This document shows, one piece after another, positions 23,817 to 33,150 of a stretch of DNA of 64,000 bases (its first letter is position 1; each line of letters begins with the position of its first letter). Below the pieces are notes generated by a model that searched no databases, had not been told where the DNA came from, and saw only the letters and a list, made by a program, of their open reading frames with translations. The translations under genes and the position numbers were made by a program. Origin of the DNA: Maricaulis maris_C (GTDB lineage: Bacteria > Pseudomonadota > Alphaproteobacteria > Caulobacterales > Maricaulaceae); NCBI RefSeq assembly GCF_049116555.1, contig NZ_JAGDYT010000014.1, positions 25,548 through 89,547 of the forward strand, written 5' to 3'.

Positions 23817-26336
23817 CTAGTTGCGCACGCGCAGGGTCAGACCATAGGTGCGCGGGGCACCGAGGAATGCGTTGAACGAACCCGGCTGGAACGGTCCGTC
23901 AAACCCGACCTGGACATATTCCTCGTCCAGCAGGTTGCGGCCCCACAGCTCGAGCGACCAAGCGTCGTCGTCGGCACTGAGACCCACGCGACCATTGAAG
24001 ACCGCATAGGCGTCCTGTTGCTTCTCGGGATCGAGATCCGAACCGGTGTTCTGCTCGGACAACCATCGCGCGTCGAGGTGAGCGAGCCAGTTCATGCCAC
24101 TGTCCAGCTGGCCCGTGTAGGAGACCGAGCCAGAGGCATACCATTCCGGAGCCAGAGAGAAGTTCTGACCGGACAGACGGTCCACATCAGCCGTACCGGT
24201 CGGCGCGAAATTGTCGTAGCGCGCGTCCGCATAGGTCACACCGCCCTGAAGGGTCAGGCCCGGCATGCTCTCCGGCAGCCACAGGATTTCGGCTTCCGCA
24301 CCCTGGGTCGACGCACCGTCGATCGAGGTCACGAAGAAGCCGATGCCGTTGAACGTGTTCAGCTGGTAGGTCTCGAAGTCAGAGCTGAACAGGTAGAGGT
24401 TAGCCAGCACCGTGTCATTGAGCCATTCGGTCTTGAAACCGATCTCGACGCTGTCGACGATTTCCGGATCGAAACGTGCCGGATAGCTCGTCGGGTCAGC
24501 CAGGACAGACTGGAAATCAACCGCCGAGGAACCCGCCTGCGTGAAGCGGTCCAGGTTGAAGCCACCAGCCTTGTAGCCGCGCGAGAACGTACCATAGACG
24601 AGCAGGTCGTCATTGATGCGGTGCGAGATCGAGAGCAGGCCGGAAATCTCGTTTTCCTCAAGCGACTGCGTGTTGTCGATCTGCGAGTAGACATCACGCG
24701 AGAACGGCAGACAGGTGAAGGTGCCGAAGGTCACCAGGTCGGCCACAGCCACGCCGGAACCGGCCGAGAAGCCGCTCAGGATTGCCTGGTTGAGCGGAGT
24801 CGAGAAGTCCAGGGCATCGCCGAACACGGCTTCCCAGACGTCACAGGCCGGCACCGAGCTGTCCGCAAAGTCGAACGTCGCCGTCTTGTCGGTGCTGGTA
24901 TGACGCAGACCGAAGGTGATGTCCGTGTTTTCCAGCACGTGCCAGGTATTGTGCGTGAAGAAGCTGAGGCTCTCGCCCTGCTGGGTGAAGGTATCGCCCA
25001 GCGGGTTGCCGCCACCAAGCGGCGTGCCCGAACCCGGTGCGATCCCGCCGAAGCCCGGGATGAAAGTGAAGCCAAGACCATTGGCCAGATCGGTGACCAG
25101 GGTCGGGCTGCCACCAAGCAGGCCGAGATAGGGTTCAAAGACGGACCCCATCTGGATCGCATCGCCGCGCTCGAGATCTTCGTCCGAATAGTACATGCCA
25201 ACCATCCAGTCGACGCTTTCACCTTCACCGGAGAAGCGCAGCTCGAAGGTCGTATTGTCGAAATCGAACGTGTTGTTGGACGCGTCACGGAACACGATAT
25301 CGGCACCCGTGAAGTCGGTGTCCTGACCGGAACGCAGGGAATAGCTGCGATCCGACACGATTGCGGTCATGTCGAAATTGTCGAATTCCCAGTTCAGCTC
25401 GCCGCTGAAACCGTGGTCGATGATGTTCTGGCCGGTGTCCCGGTTGGACTGGATGACGCGGCTGAACGGATCTTCAGCCCCCGGAAGCGGACGCGCACCC
25501 GGCACCAGGCCATTGATGGCGAACGCGGTCGGGCCGGAGACCAGGCTCGGCGCACCACAGCAGAACTCTTCGCGCTTCGTGTAATCAGCTGACAGCAGCA
25601 GATTCACATTGTCGGCGAAGTCGACGAGGAATTGCGTGCGCAGGGTATAATAGTCCTGATCGCCATCGCGCGTTTCCGTGCGCGGGCCGCCAAAGGTTTC
25701 AACCTGCTGGAAGCCGTCGCGCTCGCGATAGGCACCAAAGACGCGCATCGCCAGGTTATCGTCGATCCCACCGGTGAAGCCACCGGCGATGCCGTAACCC
25801 TCTTCTGCGCCGGCAACGTAATCCAGCTCGGCATGGGAGCTGAACTCATACTCAGGGCGCTTGGTCACGACATTGATGATGCCGGCCGAGGTGTTGGCGC
25901 CGAACAACGTACCTTGCGGGCCGCGCAGGACTTCGATGCGCTCCAGCTCACCGAGATCATTGAAGCCGACGCCATTGCGGGCGCGCGGCACACCGTCAAT
26001 GACGATGCCGACAGATGATTCGAGGCCCGGATTGTCGCCAACCGTACCGATCCCGCGGATGCGGGCCGTGGTGACGAATTCGTTCGAGGTCGAGGTCACA
26101 TTGATGCCCGGCGCGATAACGGCCAGGTCTTTCAGGTCGCGGACACCGGCATTCTGAAGCAGTTCCGCGTTATAAGCGGTCACGGCGACCGGGACATCCT
26201 GGATGCCCTGTTCGCGCTTCTGAGCAGTCACGGTGATGATGTCGACCGAGCGGGCTTCCTGGGCAAAAGCCGAGGCGCCAGAAATCGCGATTGCCGAAGC
26301 AGCCGCGAACAGAAGTGTGCGTTTGGTGGATGACAT
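23817..26336 (-). CDS. TonB-dependent outer-membrane receptor
   Basis: An 839-residue receptor: signal peptide (about 1–25), TonB box around SVDIITVTAQ, plug domain (DVPVAVTAYNAELLQNAGV to NVVTKRPEY), then a large beta barrel with ENEISGLLSISHRIND and a final aromatic-poor strand. It resembles the Fe/pesticin receptor-like group common in Caulobacterales that takes up small organic ligands as well as iron complexes. It is divergent from an S9 peptidase and near a nitrilase and an amidase, suggesting a peptide or amide ligand (inference). GGAGG lies 11 bases before the ATG, and no cobalamin riboswitch is seen upstream. Confidence 0.93.
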   Translation of the reverse strand: MSSTKRTLLFAAASAIAISGASAFAQEARSVDIITVTAQKREQGIQDVPVAVTAYNAELLQNAGVRDLKDLAVIAPGINVTSTSNEFVTTARIRGIGTVGDNPGLESSVGIVIDGVPRARNGVGFNDLGELERIEVLRGPQGTLFGANTSAGIINVVTKRPEYEFSSHAELDYVAGAEEGYGIAGGFTGGIDDNLAMRVFGAYRERDGFQQVETFGGPRTETRDGDQDYYTLRTQFLVDFADNVNLLLSADYTKREEFCCGAPSLVSGPTAFAINGLVPGARPLPGAEDPFSRVIQSNRDTGQNIIDHGFSGELNWEFDNFDMTAIVSDRSYSLRSGQDTDFTGADIVFRDASNNTFDFDNTTFELRFSGEGESVDWMVGMYYSDEDLERGDAIQMGSVFEPYLGLLGGSPTLVTDLANGLGFTFIPGFGGIAPGSGTPLGGGNPLGDTFTQQGESLSFFTHNTWHVLENTDITFGLRHTSTDKTATFDFADSSVPACDVWEAVFGDALDFSTPLNQAILSGFSAGSGVAVADLVTFGTFTCLPFSRDVYSQIDNTQSLEENEISGLLSISHRINDDLLVYGTFSRGYKAGGFNLDRFTQAGSSAVDFQSVLADPTSYPARFDPEIVDSVEIGFKTEWLNDTVLANLYLFSSDFETYQLNTFNGIGFFVTSIDGASTQGAEAEILWLPESMPGLTLQGGVTYADARYDNFAPTGTADVDRLSGQNFSLAPEWYASGSVSYTGQLDSGMNWLAHLDARWLSEQNTGSDLDPEKQQDAYAVFNGRVGLSADDDAWSLELWGRNLLDEEYVQVGFDGPFQPGSFNAFLGAPRTYGLTLRVRN

Positions 26337-26609
26337 TCTCTAACTTCCTCCCGTTGGGATGGCGATCATGGCGCCAATCTTTTTTTTGGTGCGGCAAATG
26401 GGGCTTTGTCCCATCATACGCTTGCAACTTGATCCAATTGCAGGTTTGGGTGAAGCACATTTGCTGCGTCGCCCACACGAAAAACCGCACCCAAGGCTCG
26501 AATTGGCGCGCTTTTTGGCGCTTTGTTGCCGTCGGGCCACAGCTTTACCTGGCGAGTGTGACATGAGGGACGAGCGCGCAGTGTTTCGCGCGACGGGGAC
26601 GGATGGAGA
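26337..26609. promoter_or_regulatory. Divergent control region, TonB receptor / S9 peptidase
   Basis: This 273-base gap separates two divergent genes and must hold both promoters. It contains an inverted repeat TGCAA/TTGCA (26423–26427, 26438–26442) and nearby ATGGG/CCCAT arms, plus runs of T and A. I see no known riboswitch and cannot place promoters with confidence. Confidence 0.35.
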
Positions 26610-28670
26610 GTGGTTGTGTTCAAACCGATAACTGGACTTCTTGCGGTGATCGCCTTTGCTGGCGCAGCATGCGGCCAATCTGACACACCCCTGCGAGCAG
26701 AAAGCGTCTTCCAGCTCGAAGCCGTTTCGGGACCACAGATTTCGCCGGACGGTTCCGCCATCGCTTATGTGCGGCGCACAAACGATGCGGCACTCGACCA
26801 AACCCGTTCGTCGATCTGGCTCATCGAACCGGATGGCAGCGGCCACCAGCCCCTGACCGAGCCAAGCATTCTGACAGGCATGCCGCGATGGTCTCCCGAC
26901 AGCCAATACCTCGCCTATACCCGCGCTGACGAGCAGGGCGTCAGCCTGCGCACACGCGCCCTGAACGGGGATGACCGCCATGTCACCGACCTGCCCGGCG
27001 CGCCGGGCGGCCTGGCCTGGTCGCCAGACGGGCGTCATCTCGCCTACTCGGTCTTCCGGGCACAGCCCGGACTGGCGGCAGCCGCCCTGCCCGCTATCCC
27101 GGAAGGTGCCGACCGCGCGCCCTCTGCCGAGGTCGAGAACCGACTCGTTTTCCGCCTCGACGGCGCCGGTGCCATTCCGCCCGGCACGCAGTATTTCTAC
27201 CTGGTCGAGCTGGAAACCGGCGACGTCAAACCACTCAGTCAGGACGCGCTTGGCGGATCCGGCGACTTCGCGTTCAGCCCAGATGGCCAGGCGCTCCTGT
27301 TTTCCGCCGACCGTCGCGAGCAATTGGGGGAACTTCCGCCGGACACCGAATTGCACCGCCTGGACATGGTGACCGGCAGCGTGACCCAGCTGACCGATCG
27401 TCGCGGCCCTGATGCCTCCCCGCGCCCGTCACCGGATGGGCGCTGGATTGCCTATCTCGGCTTTGATGACCGCCGCATGGGCTATCACAATACCGAGCTT
27501 TACCTGCGCTCGACCGAGACCGGCGAGACCCGGTCGCTGACCGCATCGCTCGATCGATCTGTGGGTAGTCCGCAATGGGCCGCCGACAGCGCCAGCCTCT
27601 ATGTCCAGTTTGATGATCGCGGTACGACGCGGGTCGGACGGGTCAATCTCGATGGCGAGTTGAGCATTGTCGCAGACGGACTGATCGGCGCCACATTCGG
27701 ACGCCCTTATACTGGTGGGTCCTATAGCGTCTCCAATGCCGGCGACGTCGCCTTTACGCCGGGCTCGCCGCAACAGCCGGCCGAGCTGGCGATTGTGCAC
27801 GCCGGAGGCGAGACAGCCCGACTGACCGATCTCAACAGTGATGTCCTGTCCGACGTCGACCTTTCTCCGGCCGAGGCGATCAGCTGGGCCTCGCCCGCCG
27901 ACGGTCGAGACATCTATGGCTGGGTCCTCTATCCGCCCGACTTCGACCCCAGCCGGACCTGGCCGATGATCCTGGAGATCCATGGCGGCCCCTTCACCGC
28001 CTATGGGCCGACCTTCTCCGCTGAGCTCCAGCTCATGGCTGCGGCCGGTTATGTCGTCGTCTATACCAATCCGCGTGGCTCAACGAGTTATGGCTATGAC
28101 TTCGCCAACCTCATCCATCACGCCTATCCGGGCGAGGATTATGACGACCTCATGGGGGCGGTCGATCACATGCTGGGGCGCGGCTTCATCGATTCCGACC
28201 GGCTCTTCGTCACCGGCGGGTCGGGCGGCGGACTTCTCACCGCCTGGATCATCGGCAATACGGACCGCTTTGCAGCCGCCGCTTCGGTCAAGCCGGTGAT
28301 CAACTGGTCGAGCTTCGTGCTCTATTCCGACCTGCCGCAATTCTTCTACCGCTACTGGTTCGCCAGCGCCCCCTGGGAGGACCCTGACGAGTATTGGCGC
28401 CGGTCTCCGCTGTCCCTGGTTGGCCGAGTCTCGACACCGACGCTGATGATGGTCGGCGGCGCCGACATGCGCACACCACGGGCCGAGACCGAACAGTTCT
28501 ATTCCGCGCTCCACCTGAACGGTGTGCCGACGCGTCTGGTCATCATTCCCGAGAGTTTCCATGGCATCTCGAACTCGCGGCCCAGTCGCCTTCTGACCAA
28601 GGTCGCAGAGATCCTGCGCTGGTTCGAAGAATACGATCCTGGCGCCCGGGAAAACGGAGCGTCGGAGTGA
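26610..28670 (+). CDS. Prolyl oligopeptidase family (S9) peptidase, exported
   Basis: A 686-residue S9 serine peptidase. The N-terminal hydrophobic segment is a signal peptide (an AAC motif near residue 21 does not fit a strict lipobox). WD40/TolB-like propeller repeats (SPDGSAIAYV, WSPDGRHLAYS) fill roughly residues 40–390. The catalytic domain has the nucleophile in GGSGGG, the acid in VGGADMRTP and the base in ESFHGIS. It probably trims dipeptides or acyl-peptides in the periplasm. GTG start at 26610 after GGAGA; the stop overlaps the nitrilase start. Confidence 0.9.
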   Translation: MVVFKPITGLLAVIAFAGAACGQSDTPLRAESVFQLEAVSGPQISPDGSAIAYVRRTNDAALDQTRSSIWLIEPDGSGHQPLTEPSILTGMPRWSPDSQYLAYTRADEQGVSLRTRALNGDDRHVTDLPGAPGGLAWSPDGRHLAYSVFRAQPGLAAAALPAIPEGADRAPSAEVENRLVFRLDGAGAIPPGTQYFYLVELETGDVKPLSQDALGGSGDFAFSPDGQALLFSADRREQLGELPPDTELHRLDMVTGSVTQLTDRRGPDASPRPSPDGRWIAYLGFDDRRMGYHNTELYLRSTETGETRSLTASLDRSVGSPQWAADSASLYVQFDDRGTTRVGRVNLDGELSIVADGLIGATFGRPYTGGSYSVSNAGDVAFTPGSPQQPAELAIVHAGGETARLTDLNSDVLSDVDLSPAEAISWASPADGRDIYGWVLYPPDFDPSRTWPMILEIHGGPFTAYGPTFSAELQLMAAAGYVVVYTNPRGSTSYGYDFANLIHHAYPGEDYDDLMGAVDHMLGRGFIDSDRLFVTGGSGGGLLTAWIIGNTDRFAAAASVKPVINWSSFVLYSDLPQFFYRYWFASAPWEDPDEYWRRSPLSLVGRVSTPTLMMVGGADMRTPRAETEQFYSALHLNGVPTRLVIIPESFHGISNSRPSRLLTKVAEILRWFEEYDPGARENGASE

Positions 28671-29599
28671 AACAGGTCAAGCTCGCGGCCATCCAGGCCG
28701 CGCCAGTCTTCTTTGACCGCAAGGCCTCGACCGAGAAAGCCTGTGCGTTGATTGCCGAAGCTGGCCGGAGCGGGGCGGACCTCGCCGCTTTCGGCGAGAC
28801 CTGGCTGCCCGGCTATCCCTTTTTCATCGAGGCCCCGTTGAGCGACCTCTGGTGGGAGGCCGCGGCGCTCTATGTCGAACAGGCGGTCAGGCTGGACGGC
28901 CCGGAAATCGCCGATCTGTGTCGTGCGGCACGCCAGGCCGGCACCGATGTCGTGATCGGGATTGCCGAGCTGGATCCGGCGACCGAGGGCTCGGTCTATG
29001 CCAGCCTTGTCTTCATATCCCGCGAAGGCGAACTGCTGGGGCGACACCGCAAGCTCAAACCCACCCATCATGAGCGTTCGGTATGGGCGGACGGAGATGC
29101 GGAAGGGCTGGTGGTTCATGCCCGACCCTTTGGCCGGCTCTCCGGGCTGAATTGCTGGGAACACAATATTGTCCTGCCCGGCTTCACGCTGATCAGCCAG
29201 GGCACGCAATTCCATGTTGCCGCCTGGCCGGGACGCGAACCGGAAATCGCGCCGAACGACCCCGTCTGGTCACGCCAGGTCCTCCTGTCCCGCGCGTTCG
29301 CAAGTCAGGCCGGCGCCTATGTGATCGCCCCCGCCGGCCTGCGGCTGCATACCCACGTGCCCGACCGTTTCAAACCGCTCAGCACCATCGAGCATACCGG
29401 ACAGAGCGTGATCATTGATCCGCGCGGCGAGATCATCGCCGGCCCCGCCAACGGCGAAACCATCCTTTATGCGACCGCCAGTCTCGAGGAAATCCGCAAG
29501 GCGAAATCGGCGTGTGACCCGGCCGGGCATTACTCCCGACCGGACTTGTTCGAGCTGCGCCTGAAAGGCGAGACCATCTATCCGACGCGGCAATCCTGA
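28667..29599 (+). CDS. Nitrilase-type carbon–nitrogen hydrolase
   Basis: A 310-residue member of the nitrilase superfamily. The Glu–Lys–Cys triad is visible in AFGETWLPGYP, HRKLKPTHHERSVW and GLNCWEH; the CWEH form points to true nitrilases rather than amidases. It would convert an organic nitrile to an acid and ammonia. The GTG start overlaps the S9 peptidase stop (GTGA, 28667–28670), so the two are coupled; longer in-frame starts lie inside the peptidase gene and are unlikely. Confidence 0.88.
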   Translation: MKQVKLAAIQAAPVFFDRKASTEKACALIAEAGRSGADLAAFGETWLPGYPFFIEAPLSDLWWEAAALYVEQAVRLDGPEIADLCRAARQAGTDVVIGIAELDPATEGSVYASLVFISREGELLGRHRKLKPTHHERSVWADGDAEGLVVHARPFGRLSGLNCWEHNIVLPGFTLISQGTQFHVAAWPGREPEIAPNDPVWSRQVLLSRAFASQAGAYVIAPAGLRLHTHVPDRFKPLSTIEHTGQSVIIDPRGEIIAGPANGETILYATASLEEIRKAKSACDPAGHYSRPDLFELRLKGETIYPTRQS

Positions 29600-29614
29600 C
29601 CGGTCGGCGGCAGA

Positions 29615-30244
29615 TCAGGCCTGGAGACTGGGGCGAGCACCAACCGCTTCACGCCAGCGCGCGAGATTATCGAGCCCCTCGGGCATGGGCAGTTTGATCC
29701 AGGCGGTGAAGTCGACGAAAACATACGCGGCGATGTCGGCGGCCGAGAAGGCGTCACCGGCCAGATAGGCGGCCTCGCCAAGCCGCGCGTCCAGGTCCTG
29801 GAGACAGGCAGACGCTCGCGCCCGCCCCCGCTCGATCAGTTCTGGCACCTGGGCATAGCGATTGGGGCCCGTCACCGAGGAATCCTTGAAGAATTCGGAA
29901 CGGTTGCGCAGCGCTTCGGCAACCCCCATCAGGCCCTCACCTTCAACCCGCGCGGTCCACTCCGCGACCAGCGCTTTTTCAACCGGCGTCCGGCCGAGCA
30001 TGGGCGGGTCGGGATAGACTTCCTCGAAATAGCGGGCAATCGAGGCATTATCACAAAGGACCGTGCCGTCATCGAGCGCCAGCGCCGGTACGGTGCAACG
30101 CGGATTGATGCTTCGGTAGGGCTCCTCGAATTGCGCCTTGGTGCCGAGGTCCACCTGCTCCGTCTCAACGGCAACACCCTTTTCGGCCATCAGGATGCGG
30201 GCCCGACGCGGGCTTGGCGCGGCGTTGTAATCGTAGAATTTCAT
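29615..30244 (-). CDS. Glutathione S-transferase
   Basis: A 209-residue GST with an N-terminal thioredoxin-like domain (KFYDYNAAPSPRRARILMAEKG, RCTVPALALDDGTVLCDNASIARYFEE with the cis-Pro) and an all-helical C-terminal domain. It follows the amidase by 9 bases on the minus strand, so the two are probably co-transcribed. TAGGAG precedes the ATG. The substrate is unknown. Confidence 0.9.
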   Translation of the reverse strand: MKFYDYNAAPSPRRARILMAEKGVAVETEQVDLGTKAQFEEPYRSINPRCTVPALALDDGTVLCDNASIARYFEEVYPDPPMLGRTPVEKALVAEWTARVEGEGLMGVAEALRNRSEFFKDSSVTGPNRYAQVPELIERGRARASACLQDLDARLGEAAYLAGDAFSAADIAAYVFVDFTAWIKLPMPEGLDNLARWREAVGARPSLQA

Positions 30245-30253
30245 GGCGAACTC

Positions 30254-32002
30254 CTAGAGGAAGGCTGGCGGATGATCATCGGCAACAGCAAGGCGGCGCT
30301 CCAGCTCGCGCCCCAGCGCGACCAGATTGCCCTCCTCGAACAGCGGCGCCCAGAGGCTGGTGGTTTGGGGCACACGGTGTGGCGTCGCGCGCTCACCAGC
30401 CGGGTCGCCGAAAATCGAGCGCGTCGGCACCTGATTATAGCCTGACTTGAAGGCCAGTTGTGGATGGCCGGTATAATTCGTGATGACCAGAAGCGCATTG
30501 GCGAAGTTGGGCCCGATCAGCGCGTCCAGCCCCTCCATCACCCCGTCCATCATTTCCATCACTTCGCGACGGAAACGATCGACATTGATCAGGTCCACCG
30601 CCGAGATGAAACGGGCCCGACGCCAGGTATTCGGCCAGGCCGCCGGATCCTGCCAGACCAGGCTGTCATCCTCGCCGGACAGGGTGAGATGCTCGAAGGC
30701 CGCCGCCGATTCAGCCTCCACGACGGCGAATAATCCGTCATAGGGCAAGGCTGGCAATTCGATTTCGACCAGCTCCACACCGGCGTCGCGCGCCGCCTGA
30801 AGCGCGGCACGGTCCGCGTCAGTTCCGGAATCGAACCAGGCCTGGTTATAGCCAACACGCATACCGGCGACGGATCGTCCGGCATCGATTTCCAGCCCCA
30901 GCGCGAGCGAACCGGCATCCGCCGCGTCATACCCGTTCAGCGCGGCAAGGACAGAGCCTGTATCCTCGACGGAGCGGCAAATCGGGCCGATCTTGTCGAG
31001 CGACCAGCACAGGGCCATCGCACCATGACGCGAGACGCGTCCAAAACTCGGTCGCAAACCGGTTGTGCCGCAGCGATTGGAGGGCGACACAATTGAGCCC
31101 AGCGTCTCGGTACCGATTCCGAAGGCAACCAGGCCGGCGGCCGTGGCCGAAGCCGAGCCGGCGCTGGAGCCAGAGGAGCCTTCCTCGGTATTCCAGGGAT
31201 TGCGCGTGATGCCACCAAACCAGCGATCCCCATAGGCGATGGCGCCATTGGTGGTCTTGCCCAGCAGGACAGCCCCGGCCTCGCGCAGCTTGACGGTCGC
31301 CGTCGCATCAATTTCCGCAATCCGGTCCTGATAGGGCGTGGCGCCCCAGGTTGCGCGGACATCGGCGACGTCCACAATATCCTTCATGCCATAGGGAATG
31401 CCATGCAGCGGCCCACGGTCCTGGCCGGCGGCCAGCTCGCGATCGGCGGCGTCGGCCTGCGCGCGTGCAATCTCGGGGGTTACCGTCACGAAGCATTCCA
31501 GCGTCGCGCCGTAAGCCTCGATCCGCTGGAGATAAATATCGGTCAGGCGACGAGACGTGATAGCTCCGCGGCGCAGCCATTGCCCCAGCTTCCAGACCGG
31601 CGCAAAGGCGATCTGCGCCGGGTCGGACGGCAGGGGGCCGGCGTCAACACCGGACGGGACAAGCGCATTGCCCTGGTCGCGATAGCTGCGCGACCGCAGA
31701 CGCGGGTCGAAGACCGTCGCGGGTGACAATGTATTGGGTTTGGCGTGCGCCCGCTGGCGAGTCATGCGGTCGATCCAGCCATCGATCTCAGCGACGACCA
31801 TTTCCCGCTCGGCATCGGAGTAGCTGACATCGAACAGCGACTCGGCACAGTGCAGCGCCTCGGTCGTGACGGCGGGCGCACTTGCCGGCGCGGCAGAGGC
31901 GGCCTCCTGCCTTGCCAGGGCCGGGCCTGCTGTACCGGCGGTCACGGCAGCAATTGCGCCGCCTTTCAACACGTCTCTGCGCGATGTCTTGATACCGGAC
32001 AT
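30254..32002 (-). CDS. Tat-exported amidase (amidase signature family)
   Basis: A 582-residue amidase with a twin-arginine signal (SRRDVLKGG, then a hydrophobic stretch and a PALA cleavage site). The Ser–cisSer–Lys triad is seen in GMKDIVDVADVR (Lys), GSSGSSAGSAS (Ser) and the following TLGSIVSPSNRCG. It hydrolyses an amide bond in the periplasm. I chose the ATG at 32002, preceded by GGGGGAG and placing the twin arginines at residues 8–9; the frame extends to 32128 without a plausible signal. Confidence 0.9.
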   Translation of the reverse strand: MSGIKTSRRDVLKGGAIAAVTAGTAGPALARQEAASAAPASAPAVTTEALHCAESLFDVSYSDAEREMVVAEIDGWIDRMTRQRAHAKPNTLSPATVFDPRLRSRSYRDQGNALVPSGVDAGPLPSDPAQIAFAPVWKLGQWLRRGAITSRRLTDIYLQRIEAYGATLECFVTVTPEIARAQADAADRELAAGQDRGPLHGIPYGMKDIVDVADVRATWGATPYQDRIAEIDATATVKLREAGAVLLGKTTNGAIAYGDRWFGGITRNPWNTEEGSSGSSAGSASATAAGLVAFGIGTETLGSIVSPSNRCGTTGLRPSFGRVSRHGAMALCWSLDKIGPICRSVEDTGSVLAALNGYDAADAGSLALGLEIDAGRSVAGMRVGYNQAWFDSGTDADRAALQAARDAGVELVEIELPALPYDGLFAVVEAESAAAFEHLTLSGEDDSLVWQDPAAWPNTWRRARFISAVDLINVDRFRREVMEMMDGVMEGLDALIGPNFANALLVITNYTGHPQLAFKSGYNQVPTRSIFGDPAGERATPHRVPQTTSLWAPLFEEGNLVALGRELERRLAVADDHPPAFL

Positions 32003-32137
32003 GAACTCCCCCTTCACGCTGATTTGCCAGAGAAGGTGCGGCGCGGATGACCGGACTTCAATAGCTTGCCCGCCAAATGAGACACGTTTCCCCTCAAAAT
32101 TGCCGCAATCCGAGCCATTTCGCTTCACAATTGCAAA

Positions 32138-32145
32138 TTAACCAT
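32138..32145 (+). promoter_or_regulatory. CtrA-type half site TTAACCAT
   Basis: TTAACCAT matches the half-site form of the CtrA box used in Caulobacter and relatives. It lies 43 bases before the ATG of the membrane protein at 32188, a sensible promoter position. An 8-base match can occur by chance, so this is only a candidate. Confidence 0.25.
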
Positions 32146-32187
32146 GGTGTCAGAGCCAATCCGGCTTGGTCGAAATAGGGGGAGGCC

Positions 32188-33093
32188 ATGCCCTTAGATC
32201 AAAATGTTATCGAAGCCGATCTGGAACTGCGTCCGGATCTCGCCGAGTTCCGCGAAACGCGGTCACCCGCTGCGCTTATCCAGCTGGGTCGCGCCCGAGC
32301 CATTGCTCGCGCCCGCCGTGAAGACCTGCTGAAATTCCGACGCACCTGGGGTGGTGCGGTGGAGGATACGGCCGGTACAGACAAGCCGGCCGTCAAGCCG
32401 ATCGACCGGGCTGCCATCTATCCCAGCTCGCACATCCTGCACTTCTCGGTACTGGCGACCCTTGTCCTGTTTGAAGGCCTGGCCAATGCCTACTTCTTCT
32501 CCACGGGCTCGGACCTCGGCCTGCTCGGTGGCTGGCTGCAGGCGATCACTGTCTCATTCACCAATGTCATCGCCGCCTTCTTCCTGGTCGGCTTCATTGG
32601 TCTTCGCCACATGTCCAACCGCAACCGCCCGATCATTTCCGGTCTGGCAGCCGCGGGGGTAGCGGTCGGCATCGCCCTCCTCATCCTGCTCAATCTGACC
32701 GCGGCCCATTTCCGCGACCTGCTCGAGCTGAACGCGGCCACGCTGGCACTCGGCGGTGCAGAGATGACCGGGACCGTGCTGACACCGGTCGTCGAAGCGC
32801 GGAGCAATCCGTTCGGTCTGCAGACGCTGGAAGCCCTGCTGCTCTTCATTCTGGGCACGACCTTCGCCGCCATTGCAGCCTTCAAGGGTCGCACTTTCGA
32901 CGATGCCATCCCGGGCTATGGCGGTGTCACCCGTCGCCTGGAAGCAGCGTCGCGCGACCTCGAAAAGGCATTGGAAGCGGGCTGGAAAGACGCCCGCAAG
33001 CTCTCCCAGCCGGAACTGGAAGAACTGGTCGAGGCAAAAAATCTGCTCGATGAGATCTGTCAGGACTTGGCCGGTCCGAGCGAGCGCCGCTAA
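32188..33093 (+). CDS. Membrane protein of unknown function, partner of a vWA-like gene
   Basis: A 301-residue protein. The first 75 residues are soluble and charged, followed by membrane helices near 83–103, 113–138, 152–175 and 210–231. The C-terminus is a charged helix (VTRRLEAASRDLEKALEAGWK, then an EELVEAKNLL segment). A GGAGG-like site precedes the ATG. The next gene starts 57 bases later on the same strand. I do not recognise the family; the fixed pair suggests a shared membrane complex. Confidence 0.75.
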   Translation: MPLDQNVIEADLELRPDLAEFRETRSPAALIQLGRARAIARARREDLLKFRRTWGGAVEDTAGTDKPAVKPIDRAAIYPSSHILHFSVLATLVLFEGLANAYFFSTGSDLGLLGGWLQAITVSFTNVIAAFFLVGFIGLRHMSNRNRPIISGLAAAGVAVGIALLILLNLTAAHFRDLLELNAATLALGGAEMTGTVLTPVVEARSNPFGLQTLEALLLFILGTTFAAIAAFKGRTFDDAIPGYGGVTRRLEAASRDLEKALEAGWKDARKLSQPELEELVEAKNLLDEICQDLAGPSERR

Positions 33094-33150
33094 GGTGCGC
33101 CGCGCGGGCCGGGCTGGCCCGCGCGCTCACGGGGAGCGACGGAGGGGGCA

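Noticed and set aside
23811..25592. 593-residue plus-strand frame opposite the TonB receptor
   Set aside because: It is antisense to a gene with a clear plug and barrel, and shows no motif.
26337..26609. Cobalamin riboswitch upstream of the TonB receptor
   Set aside because: I looked for a B12 box and paired stems and found neither.
28394..28666. Longer start of the nitrilase inside the S9 peptidase gene
   Set aside because: The nitrilase fold begins at the GTG at 28667; the extra part is an out-of-frame reading of the peptidase.
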